Assembly: GCF_023555055.1 (NCBI RefSeq)
Contig: NZ_JAMJPL010000011.1
Span: 1 to 40,829 of the forward strand
From: Marinobacter sp. ATCH36
GTDB taxonomy: Bacteria > Pseudomonadota > Gammaproteobacteria > Pseudomonadales > Oleiphilaceae
Direction: 5' to 3'
Length of the DNA stretch: 40,829 nucleotides
Numbering within the stretch: position 1 is the first letter of the stretch; each line of letters begins with the position of its first letter. The notes under the pieces are model-generated. The model made no database searches. It was given only the letters and a program-made list of their open reading frames with translations, and was not told where the DNA came from. This document shows, in pieces, positions 23,914 to 32,870 of the stretch. The translations under genes were made by a program, and so were the position numbers.

Positions 23914-24810
23914 TCATCTGGAAGCTGATGTGGCGGGTGCGAGGTTGCTTTGTAGCTTTGATACAACAGAGGAACTGTTCACCGTCCCCTCGTCTTCATT
24001 TTTCGTCGGTGGATAAAACTCCTCAACCACCTGACTCGCCTCATCCTCATCGTATTCAAACAGCGCATTGCCAAATCCCTTGGCCGCCGCCGCATCCAGC
24101 GCAGCCTGATCAACGCCCTCCTCCTTTACCTGCGTAGCCTTTTCCCTCGCCTCGGCTACCGCTTCCTGCAGTGACAGTCCCTCCTTGATCACCAAGTCCA
24201 CATAGTAGATCGGCGTTCGGTGGCTCTGTGCCGTGCTTTTACCCCTCAGCTTCAATTCCAACGGCATGTACGCCAGCAGACCACCAGAGACTGCCTGGTA
24301 GTAGCTCAGTCTGGCTGCTAGGGTTCGAATACTGTTGTAGCCGGTCGTGCGGAAGATGAAAGTGCCGAGATCATCATCGTCACCGACCTTGACGTTCAGA
24401 CGGCCATAGGGCTTGCACAAACCACCCTTGCCGTATTCACACAACGTCGGCCCCGGGCATGGCAAAGACTGCACGCCTGATTGCGTCAGACGCTTACAGG
24501 TGTCGCCATTACCGACACATATGGGCCGCCCGCTTTTGCGGTCGAACATGGTGTACTCAGCCCGCAGATTCAGATCCGCATCGTTGAACAGCATGCGGAC
24601 CGGTATGGTTCGCAGTTTGCCGTTTGGCGCGTCCTTCCGGAGCTCTTCATCCATGGGATGCAACAGCCACCCGGCGTCCTTCTCCTGGATCTGGGAGGTG
24701 ATGGTGAATTGATCATCTTTCTGAGGTAATCGGATACCGTTCTTTTCAACTACCCGACCGATGCTGATACGCCCCAACACGGGAGGCGTGATGGCTAAAC
24801 CTTTAATCAT
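23914..24810 (-). CDS. Gp3-like / 'hydrolase or metal-binding' protein
   Basis: 298 residues from ATG 24810 behind AGGAGAG. It contains a four-cysteine cluster (CKRLTQSG...CPGPTLC...GGLCKPYGRL, about 115-145) that could bind a metal, then an FRTTGYNSIRTLAARLSYYQ block. The C-terminal 60 residues are acidic and low in complexity. Proteins like this occur beside YqaJ nuclease and DUF932 genes on integrative elements and plasmids and share the Gp3-like fold that includes phage recombination directionality factors. Its role on this plasmid is unknown; a part in recombination is inferred from the company it keeps. Confidence 0.7.
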   Translation of the reverse strand: MIKGLAITPPVLGRISIGRVVEKNGIRLPQKDDQFTITSQIQEKDAGWLLHPMDEELRKDAPNGKLRTIPVRMLFNDADLNLRAEYTMFDRKSGRPICVGNGDTCKRLTQSGVQSLPCPGPTLCEYGKGGLCKPYGRLNVKVGDDDDLGTFIFRTTGYNSIRTLAARLSYYQAVSGGLLAYMPLELKLRGKSTAQSHRTPIYYVDLVIKEGLSLQEAVAEAREKATQVKEEGVDQAALDAAAAKGFGNALFEYDEDEASQVVEEFYPPTKNEDEGTVNSSSVVSKLQSNLAPATSASR

Positions 24811-24873
24811 GATGTCTCTCCTGAGAAAAAGGACCACGGGGCACTCGTCACGCCCGCGTGGCCAATGGGGGTT

Positions 24874-25875
24874 TTATGCTTGAATGAGGAATCGCCGGCT
24901 CCCCGGCTTGGTGAGTGGGTATTGATCCAGAAGCCCTGGCTGATCTTTCAATAACTGCTTCACATTGAGCCCGACGGAATCCTTGCTGCGTTTCCAGCTC
25001 ACGCTGCCACTGGGGAAGGTTGCCTTTGATGCCTCGCCCATCTGACTCTCGATTCGCTGTTTCAGGTGAGATTCGGTGGACTTGAGGCTTTCCATTTCCG
25101 AGCGGATGGCCAGTAGCTCGTCGAACGCATCCGACAGTTCCTTGCTTTGGCTGAAGTCCAGGGTCTCCCCTCTGTCCACCGGGTACAGGTGGCGCAAGGC
25201 ACGCTCGGCAGAATCAGTACCGTCAACGGGTGGTGGCGTATCCGTTTCCACGAAATCCCAGAACTGGCGCTCCAGCACCATCAGAGATTCAATCAGCTCT
25301 TCATTGCGCTCGATGCGAAAGATCTTTAATGACTGACCGCACAGCAACACACAGACGTCTGCCGACTGTTTGCCGGTAACGGCCAGCTGGTGTTGAACCT
25401 GGCACTGGATGTAATCCGGCACGCCCTCTTTCCAGAGACGTGACCCGAACTCACCAGCGGTTTTGCACTCCAGAATCTGCACGTCGTCACCGGCCACCAC
25501 GGAGTAATCCAGGTTGGCCAGCATCCAGTGCTTTTCGGGATCTGGGTGCTGCAATACCGCATTCACCCGGCGCACCTTGCGGCCCGTTTGCTGGCTGTAC
25601 TGTTCGGCTACAATCGGTTCCAGGACTTGACCCCAGTAGACCGGTGAAGTCGGATCGTCGGAATCCGGTTTCGGCAAGCCCGAATCCCTGCCGGTTTTGA
25701 CCATCCACAGTTCCAGTTGGGATTGATACGGGTTCAGACCCACCGCTGCTGCTGCATCACTGCTGCCAATGCCCTGCTTGCGGACTTTCAGCCATTCATC
25801 CCGGCTGAGGCCTTTGGTGGAGACCAGGCGCAAGGCCGGTCGTTGTTTTTGAAGGGTGTTTGCACTCATGCCCAT
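24874..25875 (-). CDS. YqaJ-family viral recombinase nuclease
   Basis: 333 residues from ATG 25875, six bases after GGAGG. The exonuclease core reads KVRKQGIGSSDAAAAVGLNP (the YqaJ/lambda Exo entry motif), GQVLEPIVAEQY with Glu, NLDYSVV with the metal Asp, and ILECKTA with Glu-Cys-Lys. A coiled-coil tail follows (about 235-290). Such 5'-3' exonucleases work with a single-strand annealing protein; none was recognised here, so a neighbour may fill that role. It is separated from the DUF932 gene by a strong terminator hairpin. Confidence 0.88.
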   Translation of the reverse strand: MGMSANTLQKQRPALRLVSTKGLSRDEWLKVRKQGIGSSDAAAAVGLNPYQSQLELWMVKTGRDSGLPKPDSDDPTSPVYWGQVLEPIVAEQYSQQTGRKVRRVNAVLQHPDPEKHWMLANLDYSVVAGDDVQILECKTAGEFGSRLWKEGVPDYIQCQVQHQLAVTGKQSADVCVLLCGQSLKIFRIERNEELIESLMVLERQFWDFVETDTPPPVDGTDSAERALRHLYPVDRGETLDFSQSKELSDAFDELLAIRSEMESLKSTESHLKQRIESQMGEASKATFPSGSVSWKRSKDSVGLNVKQLLKDQPGLLDQYPLTKPGSRRFLIQA

Positions 25876-25892
25876 GGTTTTTCCTCCAGACA

Positions 25893-25935
25893 TAAAAAAA
25901 GCCCACCAGAGCATCAGGCTCCGGTGGGCTTTATG
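25893..25935 (-). terminator. Strong intrinsic terminator between DUF932 and YqaJ genes
   Basis: 15-bp arms (25898-25912 and 25918-25932), almost fully paired around a 5-base loop, are followed on the minus strand by a run of seven T. It lies downstream of the DUF932 gene and just ahead of the YqaJ ribosome-binding site, so YqaJ and Gp3-like expression would need read-through or their own promoter. Confidence 0.85.
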
Positions 25936-25961
25936 GCGGTTTTGAGATTTGTAGGGTTGGC

Positions 25962-26924
25962 TCAGGCCACAAGTGACATGGCCTGCTCTAATGCACGGTT
26001 CTTAACGGCGGCACCGGTTCCGAACCAGGCCGAATCCAGCCGGTGGTCCACGGTTTTGGCGCGGCGCTGGTGGTCGATGAATTCGGTCACAGCGTTAAGC
26101 AGGCCGTAGGCCGTGCCCTCTGAGGATGCCAGATTGGCACCTATGCCCTCGCCTTCATACAGACCCAGAGCCTTCGACATGGAGCGTTCGTTGGTTTTGC
26201 CGACCCCGGTACCGGAATCGTCAGTGAACACCTTGAGGAAGTAGTTTCTGGCTTCGGTGGTTTTCACTTTTCGTTCGCTCAGGGTCTTCAGCCGGTACAT
26301 GAAGTCGTCCCAGGCGGAGACGGAAATGCCCAGTTGCTTCTTAACCAGGTCCGCATCGAACGCTGTGTTGTGCTTCACCTTGACGGCGTTGGCATTAGAG
26401 CCCTTCAGCGCAACAGCCAGCGTGTTATTACACACCACCCGGATACTGGTGAACTGAGCGGTGGTTGCCATGGTGCCATCACAGGCGGTGGCCAGCAGCA
26501 CGTAGGCATTAGTCTGGTCATTGCCCTTGAGCATGCCAGACTGCCCGGTACGGGCCAGTGCCCACATCTTTCGACCGCCCTTAAGCACACCAGCGGTTTC
26601 CAGCTCAAAACCGGATACCTCCGTCAGATCCCGATAGAACTCCAGGATTTCTTCTGGTTGAACCACCTTGAAGCGGTTACCGACCACCGATAGCGGTGCC
26701 CGTGTATCCGAGCGGTAAAGCACCTTCGAATCCGGGTAGGACAGAATCTCACCCAGGGTGCCACCCGAATTGGTGACATAGCGGACCGGGCTTTCCTGAA
26801 TCTGCCAGTCCAGACCGGCTTGCTTTGCCCATACTTCCAGCGGCTGATTTGAGGTCAGTTCATTCCCCAGGCCATGCCACGGGGTTTGGCCAACGTAGGC
26901 CATTTGCTCGATGAGATGAGCCAT
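25962..26924 (-). CDS. DUF932 phage/plasmid-like protein
   Basis: 320 residues from ATG 26924 with AAAGGAGA in front. It begins MAHLIEQMAYVGQTPWHGLG and has SPVRYVTNSGGTLGEILSYP, the standard opening of the TIGR03299 phage/plasmid family, plus FTSIRVVCNNTLAVAL in the middle. The function of the family is not known; it is commonly carried beside YqaJ nucleases on plasmids, which is the arrangement seen here. Confidence 0.9.
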   Translation of the reverse strand: MAHLIEQMAYVGQTPWHGLGNELTSNQPLEVWAKQAGLDWQIQESPVRYVTNSGGTLGEILSYPDSKVLYRSDTRAPLSVVGNRFKVVQPEEILEFYRDLTEVSGFELETAGVLKGGRKMWALARTGQSGMLKGNDQTNAYVLLATACDGTMATTAQFTSIRVVCNNTLAVALKGSNANAVKVKHNTAFDADLVKKQLGISVSAWDDFMYRLKTLSERKVKTTEARNYFLKVFTDDSGTGVGKTNERSMSKALGLYEGEGIGANLASSEGTAYGLLNAVTEFIDHQRRAKTVDHRLDSAWFGTGAAVKNRALEQAMSLVA

Positions 26925-26955
26925 GGTTGTTCTCCTTTGAATAGCGCGGGGGGAA

Positions 26956-27306
26956 TTAGCGGGTGTCGTCTGACGAGTCGGGGTCGACACTGAAGGCATA
27001 GCCGCAGTCGAGGCAGCGGTAGTTGTCGAGCACACGGTCATCCAGGACATCGCCCAGAATCACGCCAGCGGAAGCGCCGGTCGCACCACCCAGCAGCGCA
27101 CCGATAACGGCACCACCAATACCGCCGACAGTCGCGCCTACTGGACCGCCGACGATTCCCAGGGCGGCACCGGCTTTCGCGCCAGCCGTTGCAGCGGCAT
27201 AGCCGCCATAAGTCCCGGCCGACGCACCGACTACGCCCGCGGTTTTCTTGCCGTAGTTGTTCTTACCGATCCGGACGGACAGGCAGTTGGGGCATTTTTC
27301 AGACAT
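26956..27306 (-). CDS. Glycine-zipper protein framed by two CxxC motifs
   Basis: 116 residues from ATG 27306 (AGAGGTAA in front). CPNC near the N-terminus and CLDC near the C-terminus enclose a long Gly/Ala-rich hydrophobic stretch (about 24-88) with GxxxG and GGxxG spacing, which could form two membrane-inserting helices. The two CxxC pairs could come together as a zinc ribbon. Genes like this often accompany DUF932 on plasmids. Its function is unknown. Confidence 0.75.
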   Translation of the reverse strand: MSEKCPNCLSVRIGKNNYGKKTAGVVGASAGTYGGYAAATAGAKAGAALGIVGGPVGATVGGIGGAVIGALLGGATGASAGVILGDVLDDRVLDNYRCLDCGYAFSVDPDSSDDTR

Positions 27307-27896
27307 TGGAATTACCTCTGTGAATGGGGAAAGGAAGGCACTGTCAGTGCCCTGGTTCACAGTGGTGATATAGGTTTGAAAATCGCTGGGATCGAATCGG
27401 TAAAACCGCCAAACAAGCCCGCAAGCAGACTGAGGCCATGAACACTAACTTTTTTGACCGCTAATGCCGCCTAACCAGCGATTCCCCTGGCCAATAAAAA
27501 TCCATTGCCCAGGCTCGCCGGGAATGTGCGCGCCTGCGACTTTGGCTTTGTATGTTATTGGGTAGTCAGCCTCCTTTAGAGAGGCTGTAGAGTATCTATG
27601 TGATAGAGGGCTCACGAAGTGAAAGCCCAGACAGACTCTCATAAGCAGATAGGGAGATAGACTCGCCTTTACTATGTCATTGCCATTAGACATCAAAGAG
27701 TCAGAGGGGAGATCCCCCAAAGGATCTCCCCGTTCACCGGTACAAAGACAAAGCCCAGCATCAACCGGATCCATCAAGTGAGCGAATTCAGCGAACCTCA
27801 CCAGAGGTCGGCATACCGGCAGTGACGTAATTTCTTACAGGCCCAGGAGATGGTACGAGCACAACGCTCAGTACCTTTCCTACCTGGAGAAATCTC
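27307..27896. other. Intergenic region with a strong hairpin before the HUH gene
   Basis: 590 bp between oppositely transcribed genes. A minus-strand open frame (27445-27801) has no recognisable protein features or ribosome-binding site and I do not accept it. The main structure is the hairpin at 27706-27731. This region should hold the promoters for both the DUF932 block and the HUH gene. Confidence 0.45.
27706..27731. repeat. Perfect 10-bp hairpin upstream of the HUH gene
   Basis: Arms GGGGAGATCC and GGATCTCCCC with a 6-base loop CCCAAA, with no T-run on either side, so it is not a terminator. It lies 165 bp upstream of a rolling-circle-type initiator gene, a place where a double- or single-strand origin could lie. 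Confidence 0.7.
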
Positions 27897-29042
27897 ATGA
27901 ACCCATACACTTACGACGATACCCCGACCGACGAAGAGATGCTGGACTGGTTGGGCGGATTACATGGCGGTGAAATCATTACCAATGCCCTGGGTCAGCC
28001 CATTACGATGCCCTCAGATTACCACTGGCGCAACGACCTGATTTGGGTCGACCAACAATTGAAAGCTCTGGCTAATGCAAAGCCGGTTCTTGATCACCAG
28101 CGACTTATTAAGCCAGACGCCTTCGGCTCAGAGGCCGTTGTGTTAGCCCCAGATCCGTTGTTAGAGACACTGACCACACTTTTCACTGTATTAGTGACCA
28201 TGTTTCATAAAACAGATATTGGTCAGCACTATCGACCCAGCCCCTACGCTACACGCTTCCTGTTGGCTTTTGGCGACTGTGCGTACCTGCACGAGGCGGG
28301 TTTTTATCAACCACCTGTGCTGAGCCGTGAAATTGCAGAACAGATGGTCTTGGACCTCAATCTCCGACTGGACGCTTGGTATCAGAGTCAGCAGCAACCG
28401 GACTTTACCGCCGAGTGTTATCGTAACCGGCGCAACAGCCGAAAGAACCACACGAGCCTGTGTGAGCTGATGGAGGCCCTCTTTGAGTGCTACAGCCGCT
28501 TAATGGTTGTTCGGATAGACTTGGGCTATAGCGAGTTCGACAGCCCCTACATCGATTACGAAACAGCCCGTTACCACCGAAAGCAGCTTTGCCACGCCTT
28601 TAACACCCATCCACTGTTCGATCACCTTTTGGGCTACGCCTGGAAACTGGAGTGGCAACCCAAGAAAGGGTTCCACTACCACTTCATCTTTTTCTTCGAC
28701 GGTCATCAGTGCCGGGAGGACATTACTCAGGCTCGTCTCATTGGTGAAATGTGGACCAACGCAATGACCGGGGGGCAAGGCCGTTACTGGAACTGCAATC
28801 TTGATGCTCAGCAGAGCTATTGCGACAACGCCATGGGGTGCATTGACTACCATGATTTCGAAAAGAAGCGCGGACTTTACTGGCTGGCTAAGTACCTGAC
28901 CAAGATCGACGAATACGCTGCCATGTTGGTTTACGGCAGGACTTTTCAGACCAGCCGTAAACCGGTCTTACCGCAGGGGCCTCGCATGGGTCGCCCTCGG
29001 CAATCGGCGATGGCCTGGCCTGATGGGAAAGTAGGGATTTGA
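27897..29042 (+). CDS. Inovirus Gp2 / YagK-YfjJ-type HUH protein
   Basis: 381 residues. The core is KLEWQPKKGFHYHFIFFFDG, with His260 and His262 forming the HUH metal-binding pair, and GLYWLAKYLTKID further on with Tyr328 and Tyr333 as candidate nucleophiles. These proteins are related to filamentous-phage and plasmid rolling-circle initiators and are found on many gammaproteobacterial mobile elements. Here it accompanies an iteron-type Rep, so it may be a second initiator, a relic of an integrated phage-like element, or a mobilisation enzyme. The N-terminal 180 residues match nothing I recognise. Confidence 0.8.
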   Translation: MNPYTYDDTPTDEEMLDWLGGLHGGEIITNALGQPITMPSDYHWRNDLIWVDQQLKALANAKPVLDHQRLIKPDAFGSEAVVLAPDPLLETLTTLFTVLVTMFHKTDIGQHYRPSPYATRFLLAFGDCAYLHEAGFYQPPVLSREIAEQMVLDLNLRLDAWYQSQQQPDFTAECYRNRRNSRKNHTSLCELMEALFECYSRLMVVRIDLGYSEFDSPYIDYETARYHRKQLCHAFNTHPLFDHLLGYAWKLEWQPKKGFHYHFIFFFDGHQCREDITQARLIGEMWTNAMTGGQGRYWNCNLDAQQSYCDNAMGCIDYHDFEKKRGLYWLAKYLTKIDEYAAMLVYGRTFQTSRKPVLPQGPRMGRPRQSAMAWPDGKVGI

Positions 29043-29167
29043 TCCTGGCAAACGATTCGTAATAAAGGCCAATAGTATGGAATGACCCCGCAGCCACGGA
29101 AAAAACCCGCCTAAATCGAGTCAGCGACACCAAACGCCGGGCCATTTCCCGCTGCGGGCATAACGGT

Positions 29168-29190
29168 CTGCCTGTTTCGGCAGGCCTTTG
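29168..29190 (+). terminator. Possible intrinsic terminator after the HUH gene
   Basis: Short GC-rich stem GCCTG/CAGGC with loop TTTCGG, followed by CCTTTGTTG. It is 130 bp past the HUH stop and 20 bp before the next start. The stem is short and the T-run poor. Confidence 0.35.
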
Positions 29191-29209
29191 TTGATCCATC
29201 AGGAGCCTT

Positions 29210-29584
29210 ATGATGAACCCTTTTAACTATGCTCGACACACCACGCCAAACGTTTCAGAAACGTCCACAGGATCCCCTTCCGCAAGACCCGGCCCATTGC
29301 CCTGGCAAAGGACAGGCAAACCTGAATCAGCCTCTCAAACGAACCAACCCGAAGACGATCCCCGACTGGTCGCCATGGAACGCTATGAGTCCAAACGTCG
29401 GTTGATCCGGGATGCCAAAGCTCTGAGCAAATTACGCAAAATTACTCAGGGACAAATGGCCGAAGAAATCGGAGTGCCGAGACGCACATTAGAAGAATGG
29501 CTGCAGTTTCGGCGGATGCCCGAAGCCCCAGGTACGACCTTGATTCGGCGGTGGGTGGCGACGCACTGGAACAAGATGTCGTGA
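29210..29584 (+). CDS. Small helix-turn-helix protein
   Basis: 124 residues from ATG 29210 (CAGGAG in front; ATG 29213 equally possible). The first 55 residues are Ser/Pro/Gln-rich and disordered. A helix-turn-helix follows at about 75-105: LRKITQGQMAEEIGVPRRTL then EEWLQFRRMP, resembling XRE-type or plasmid regulator domains. It may control the HUH or the DUF3987 gene; the dyad at 29738-29783 is a candidate site. Confidence 0.7.
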   Translation: MMNPFNYARHTTPNVSETSTGSPSARPGPLPWQRTGKPESASQTNQPEDDPRLVAMERYESKRRLIRDAKALSKLRKITQGQMAEEIGVPRRTLEEWLQFRRMPEAPGTTLIRRWVATHWNKMS

Positions 29585-29737
29585 TATCAGCCTGCACCCG
29601 CACCGACGATAATGAAAACTGAATCAGCCAAAACCTTTCAGTCTCAGCAAAGTGGCATCGTTCAAAACGCCGGATGAAAGCTAGCCCTCAGTCCACCGGA
29701 ACCAGCATCAATCCGTATTTTTAATATAAAGCATCTT

Positions 29738-29783
29738 AAAAACCTGCTAATCCTGCTAGTATTAGCAAAATTAGCAGGTTTTT
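29738..29783. promoter_or_regulatory. Nested perfect dyad before the DUF3987 gene
   Basis: Outer arms of 14 bp (AAAAACCTGCTAAT and ATTAGCAGGTTTTT) enclose a second dyad TGCTA/TAGCA. The heptamer TGCTAAT or its complement ATTAGCA thus occurs about four times in 46 bp. The right arm ends in five T, so it can also act as a terminator for upstream transcription. It ends 11 bp before the next ATG, where it would also fold in the leader RNA. Confidence 0.75.
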
Positions 29784-29794
29784 ATGGATACTAA

Positions 29795-31444
29795 ATGATT
29801 AATTACGATGCAGGCACCGACGAAGCAACCGAAGGGCATAGCGATGATGAGCACGCCGACCAAAGATTTACACCGCCCTCTGGCGATGAGTCATGCCCGC
29901 ACTATCGTGAAGGCAAGTTGTTCGAAAACGCGACTCTAGAGGCAAGTCGCTTCGTTCAAGTGGATTATGAAATGGCCGTGGCTTCTGCACTCGGCGTTGT
30001 CGCCGCATGCTGTCAAGGGCTTGTTGATGTGGCCTATCCAAACGGACACACGGTGCCGACCTCACTCATGATCATGACGCTGGCTGGTGTCAGTGAGGGC
30101 AAGACTTCCCTAGACAATGAGTTCAGTCGACCGATACGCGAGTTTGAGAAGCAAAAAGACAAGGATCGTCAGGAGGAGGTCAAGCGCTACCAGCGAAACC
30201 TGGACATCTGGAAACAAAAGGAAAAAACACTCAACAAGGCGCTAAGCAAACTCTACGCCGAAGGCGAAGAAACGGCGGCCACTGAACAGGCGCTCCACGA
30301 CCTGGATAAAGAAAAGCCTGAGCGCCCTCTCAGTTACCGTTTCATTTACGAAAGAGCCACACCCAGTGCGCTTCTACACAGCCTGTATGAGAACCTTCCT
30401 CTTGGCTACTTTCTTTCAGACGAAGCCGGTTCTCTTTTGATGGGGCCTGCCTTTGATGACATTAACCAATTCAATTCTCTATGGAGCGGATCCGATATTC
30501 CGGTCGATCGACGAACAAGTGACAGCTTCTTGCTGACAAACGCACGCCTGTCCGTAAATCTCATGATGCAGCCTGCTATCTTTCAACGCTTCATGGAAAA
30601 CAAGCGTGGCCAACACGCTTATGAGAGCGGATTTTTTGCCAGGTTTCTGATTTCCAACCCGATGCCCAGCAGTCAAACGACGTTAAGTGAACGCTCTCCA
30701 GGTGATGACATGAAGCAATTTCATGAAAGAGCCCTCAAACGACTAAGTGCGTCGATTTCTGCTTGCCAAGCAGGAGAGCCACGCACCGCATTAGAATTCA
30801 ATGGGACCGCTACCGAAACCTGGAGAAAAATCTACCAAAAAATCAAGGAGGAAGAACAAAACGGACGTGCGTACATGCTTGAAAAGGGGCACGCCAAAAA
30901 GTTAATGGATAACATATCCCGCGTTGCCGCCCTTCTTCATACGTTTGAGAACGACAGCTACGAAGAGGTTAAAATTACAGAGAAAGACCTTGTGAACGCG
31001 ACCTCGCTGGTGCGCCATTTTTCTGGGCACTACATGAGAGAATTAGCCCAAGAGCCAGAGATTGTCACGCTTGCCGATAAAATGATCTATACCATTCGTA
31101 ACCGTGGGGACAAAAAAGAAGGTGACCTCAGCGCGGGGACAGGCGATGAATATACGTTCGTTATGTCAAAAATAAAGCAATATTCACATCCAGATATCCG
31201 AAGCACAGAGGGCTTTGATCGCGCTATATCCTTTCTAGAAGACCTTGGTCATGTACAAAAGAAAAGATATGGACGCGATTATGTCTTCAGGGAAACAATA
31301 GTGTTAGACGGGTACCTTAAGCCTGCGATAAAAAACGGTGAACTTTACTACGTCAAAACATTACCCAAGTTCGCTGATCAGGTCGTTCTCGATGAGGGTC
31401 GTGGTCCAAGCTATTACGCATACAAAAACACACGCGATCGCTGA
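29795..31444 (+). CDS. DUF3987-family P-loop protein (YfjI-like)
   Basis: 549 residues. Walker A is GVSEGKTS (98-105), and GYFLSDEAGSLLMG provides a Walker B-like acidic pair. A charged helical insert (about 115-175, rich in Lys, Glu and Arg) splits the ATPase core. DUF3987 proteins occur on phages, satellites and plasmids near primases and are thought to be helicase-like. No primase domain is present in this gene. It follows the nested dyad directly and has no obvious partner downstream. Confidence 0.8.
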   Translation: MINYDAGTDEATEGHSDDEHADQRFTPPSGDESCPHYREGKLFENATLEASRFVQVDYEMAVASALGVVAACCQGLVDVAYPNGHTVPTSLMIMTLAGVSEGKTSLDNEFSRPIREFEKQKDKDRQEEVKRYQRNLDIWKQKEKTLNKALSKLYAEGEETAATEQALHDLDKEKPERPLSYRFIYERATPSALLHSLYENLPLGYFLSDEAGSLLMGPAFDDINQFNSLWSGSDIPVDRRTSDSFLLTNARLSVNLMMQPAIFQRFMENKRGQHAYESGFFARFLISNPMPSSQTTLSERSPGDDMKQFHERALKRLSASISACQAGEPRTALEFNGTATETWRKIYQKIKEEEQNGRAYMLEKGHAKKLMDNISRVAALLHTFENDSYEEVKITEKDLVNATSLVRHFSGHYMRELAQEPEIVTLADKMIYTIRNRGDKKEGDLSAGTGDEYTFVMSKIKQYSHPDIRSTEGFDRAISFLEDLGHVQKKRYGRDYVFRETIVLDGYLKPAIKNGELYYVKTLPKFADQVVLDEGRGPSYYAYKNTRDR

Positions 31445-31833
31445 TACCCATCGTGATTACACGCTGCCCAGCCGTCGGCTGTGTGACAGGATCCATTCGC
31501 AGGATCAGACTGGAATCCACATTGTTCGTTTCCCGTTTTCGGCTACCTCGGCTACCTCGGCTACCTCGACTATTTCGAGGGGCAAAACTCATACTGGTGC
31601 CGTCGACGGAGTCGTGCAATTTTTCGGATGGCCACCTTCACGCTTTTGACATCTGAGCAAGGTATGAGCTTGGAACGACCGTGCCGACTGGTTTTGCTTC
31701 CCCAGACACACAGCACCGAAAGACCTCCAAACAGATCTTTTTGTACGGTAACCCGATAGAACCGAGTTGGCGTTTCCCACCGAAGCGCTGACATAACTTA
31801 CTCAATCTCTCATTTACTCAAATGAGTTAATAT
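31445..31833. other. Stretch between convergent genes with a short tandem repeat and ACTC boxes
   Basis: Holds three 9-bp units (TCGGCTACC) at 31539-31565 and, at its right end, ACTC boxes at 31800 and 31816 with an inverted GAGT at 31824, like those near parF. Small open frames over the tandem repeat are repeat artefacts. No gene is supported. Confidence 0.5.
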
Positions 31834-32781
31834 TCACTTCTTCTTTTTCAAGTCTACCTCGGACTCAGAGATAGAAAACCTCCCCATTAAGCGGTCTAGC
31901 TGCTCCTTGTAATGCCCAGCCTGAACCTCAAACTCCAAGCTTTTCCTTGCCGCCTCTGCATGACTTTGTTTGGCCTCATCACTCTCGGCTTTAAGCCGAT
32001 CAATTTGTTTCAGCGCCAAATCCAGTTGTTCGTTTTGAACTGCAAGCTGAGCCTGAGATTCATCTTGTTCTTTCACTAGGGTATCCCGCTCAGCCTCGAC
32101 GCTGTCGACCCGTTTTTTGAGCTGTGACAATTCCTTTTTGAACTCATCGCGTTCCTGGCGAAGATCCTCTTTATCTCGCTGAAGATCTGCGTTCCGGCTA
32201 TGGAGTTCTTTGAGAGAAGATTCGGCGGATTCTCGCTGCTCACGCTCTTTTGATAACTTTTCCTGACTAACCGCCAGGTCACGCTCCAATTCGGCTGCTT
32301 TACTCCGAAGCGCGTCCACTTCCTCCTGAGATTTTGTAAGTTCAGATCGAGACTTAATCCCCTCTGCTCTCACAAATCCCAGCTGTTCTTCCAGGTCTTC
32401 GACAGTAGCGGCCGCATCCACAAGCTCTGCTTCGGCATTTTCCTGCTGTTCTTTGGCAGAACGAATGACTTCTGCGACTCGGCGCTCCGCCGTTTTTACC
32501 GCGCGGGAGTTGAGGTTCTGAGCCAGACTCCGCACCTGCTCCAGGAAAGACCCTGTCATTTCATTGAGCGCTTCCTCCACTTCCATAGGGAGTTCCTGAA
32601 CCGGCTCACTATCGACCACTTCCTGAGAGCGCTTGTAGTCCTCCCAAACTCGAACCAGGCGGCTGGGGTTCCCGCCGCCAATAATCTTTCTCAAGGCGAA
32701 GCCTGTTACTCGCCGGCTGTCTTCGAGCAGTTGCTTGCCCGCCTCGATGATCTTGTCGTCTTCTATCTCAGGTGGTCGCAT
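31834..32781 (-). CDS. kfrA: KfrA-like plasmid DNA-binding coiled-coil protein
   Basis: 315 residues. The N-terminal domain (about 5-55: IEDDKIIEAGKQLLEDSRRV then TGFALRKIIGGGNPSRLVRV) matches the KfrA DNA-binding region, and almost all the rest (70-300) is a long coiled coil with heptads of Leu, Glu, Gln and Lys. KfrA proteins bind operators at their own promoters and form an alpha-helical scaffold that helps plasmid stability. The 20-bp direct repeats at 32822-32870, just upstream of its start, are the expected operator. Confidence 0.88.
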   Translation of the reverse strand: MRPPEIEDDKIIEAGKQLLEDSRRVTGFALRKIIGGGNPSRLVRVWEDYKRSQEVVDSEPVQELPMEVEEALNEMTGSFLEQVRSLAQNLNSRAVKTAERRVAEVIRSAKEQQENAEAELVDAAATVEDLEEQLGFVRAEGIKSRSELTKSQEEVDALRSKAAELERDLAVSQEKLSKEREQRESAESSLKELHSRNADLQRDKEDLRQERDEFKKELSQLKKRVDSVEAERDTLVKEQDESQAQLAVQNEQLDLALKQIDRLKAESDEAKQSHAEAARKSLEFEVQAGHYKEQLDRLMGRFSISESEVDLKKKK

Positions 32782-32821
32782 CTCGAATCCTCAATCAATG
32801 TCTGTTAACACCATTATAGAC

Positions 32822-32870
32822 CAAATAAAGAAACTAACAAACAAATAAACGAACTAATAAACAAATAAAT
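32822..32870. promoter_or_regulatory. 20-bp direct repeats, likely KfrA operator
   Basis: Units at 32822-32841 and 32842-32861 agree at 17 of 20 positions (CAAATAAA..AACTAA.AAA), with a partial third unit to 32870. They start 41 bp before the kfrA ATG on its 5' side and match the known habit of KfrA proteins to bind repeats at their own promoter. Confidence 0.65.

Noticed and set aside
27445..27801. 118-codon minus-strand frame between the DUF932 block and the HUH gene
   Set aside because: No ribosome-binding site, no recognisable motif, and it spans the strong hairpin at 27706; more likely a chance frame in a regulatory region.
31338..31656. Plus- and minus-strand frames with SATSAT or RGSRGS repeats
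   Set aside because: The repeats come from a 9-bp DNA tandem repeat; neither frame has start signals or homologous motifs.
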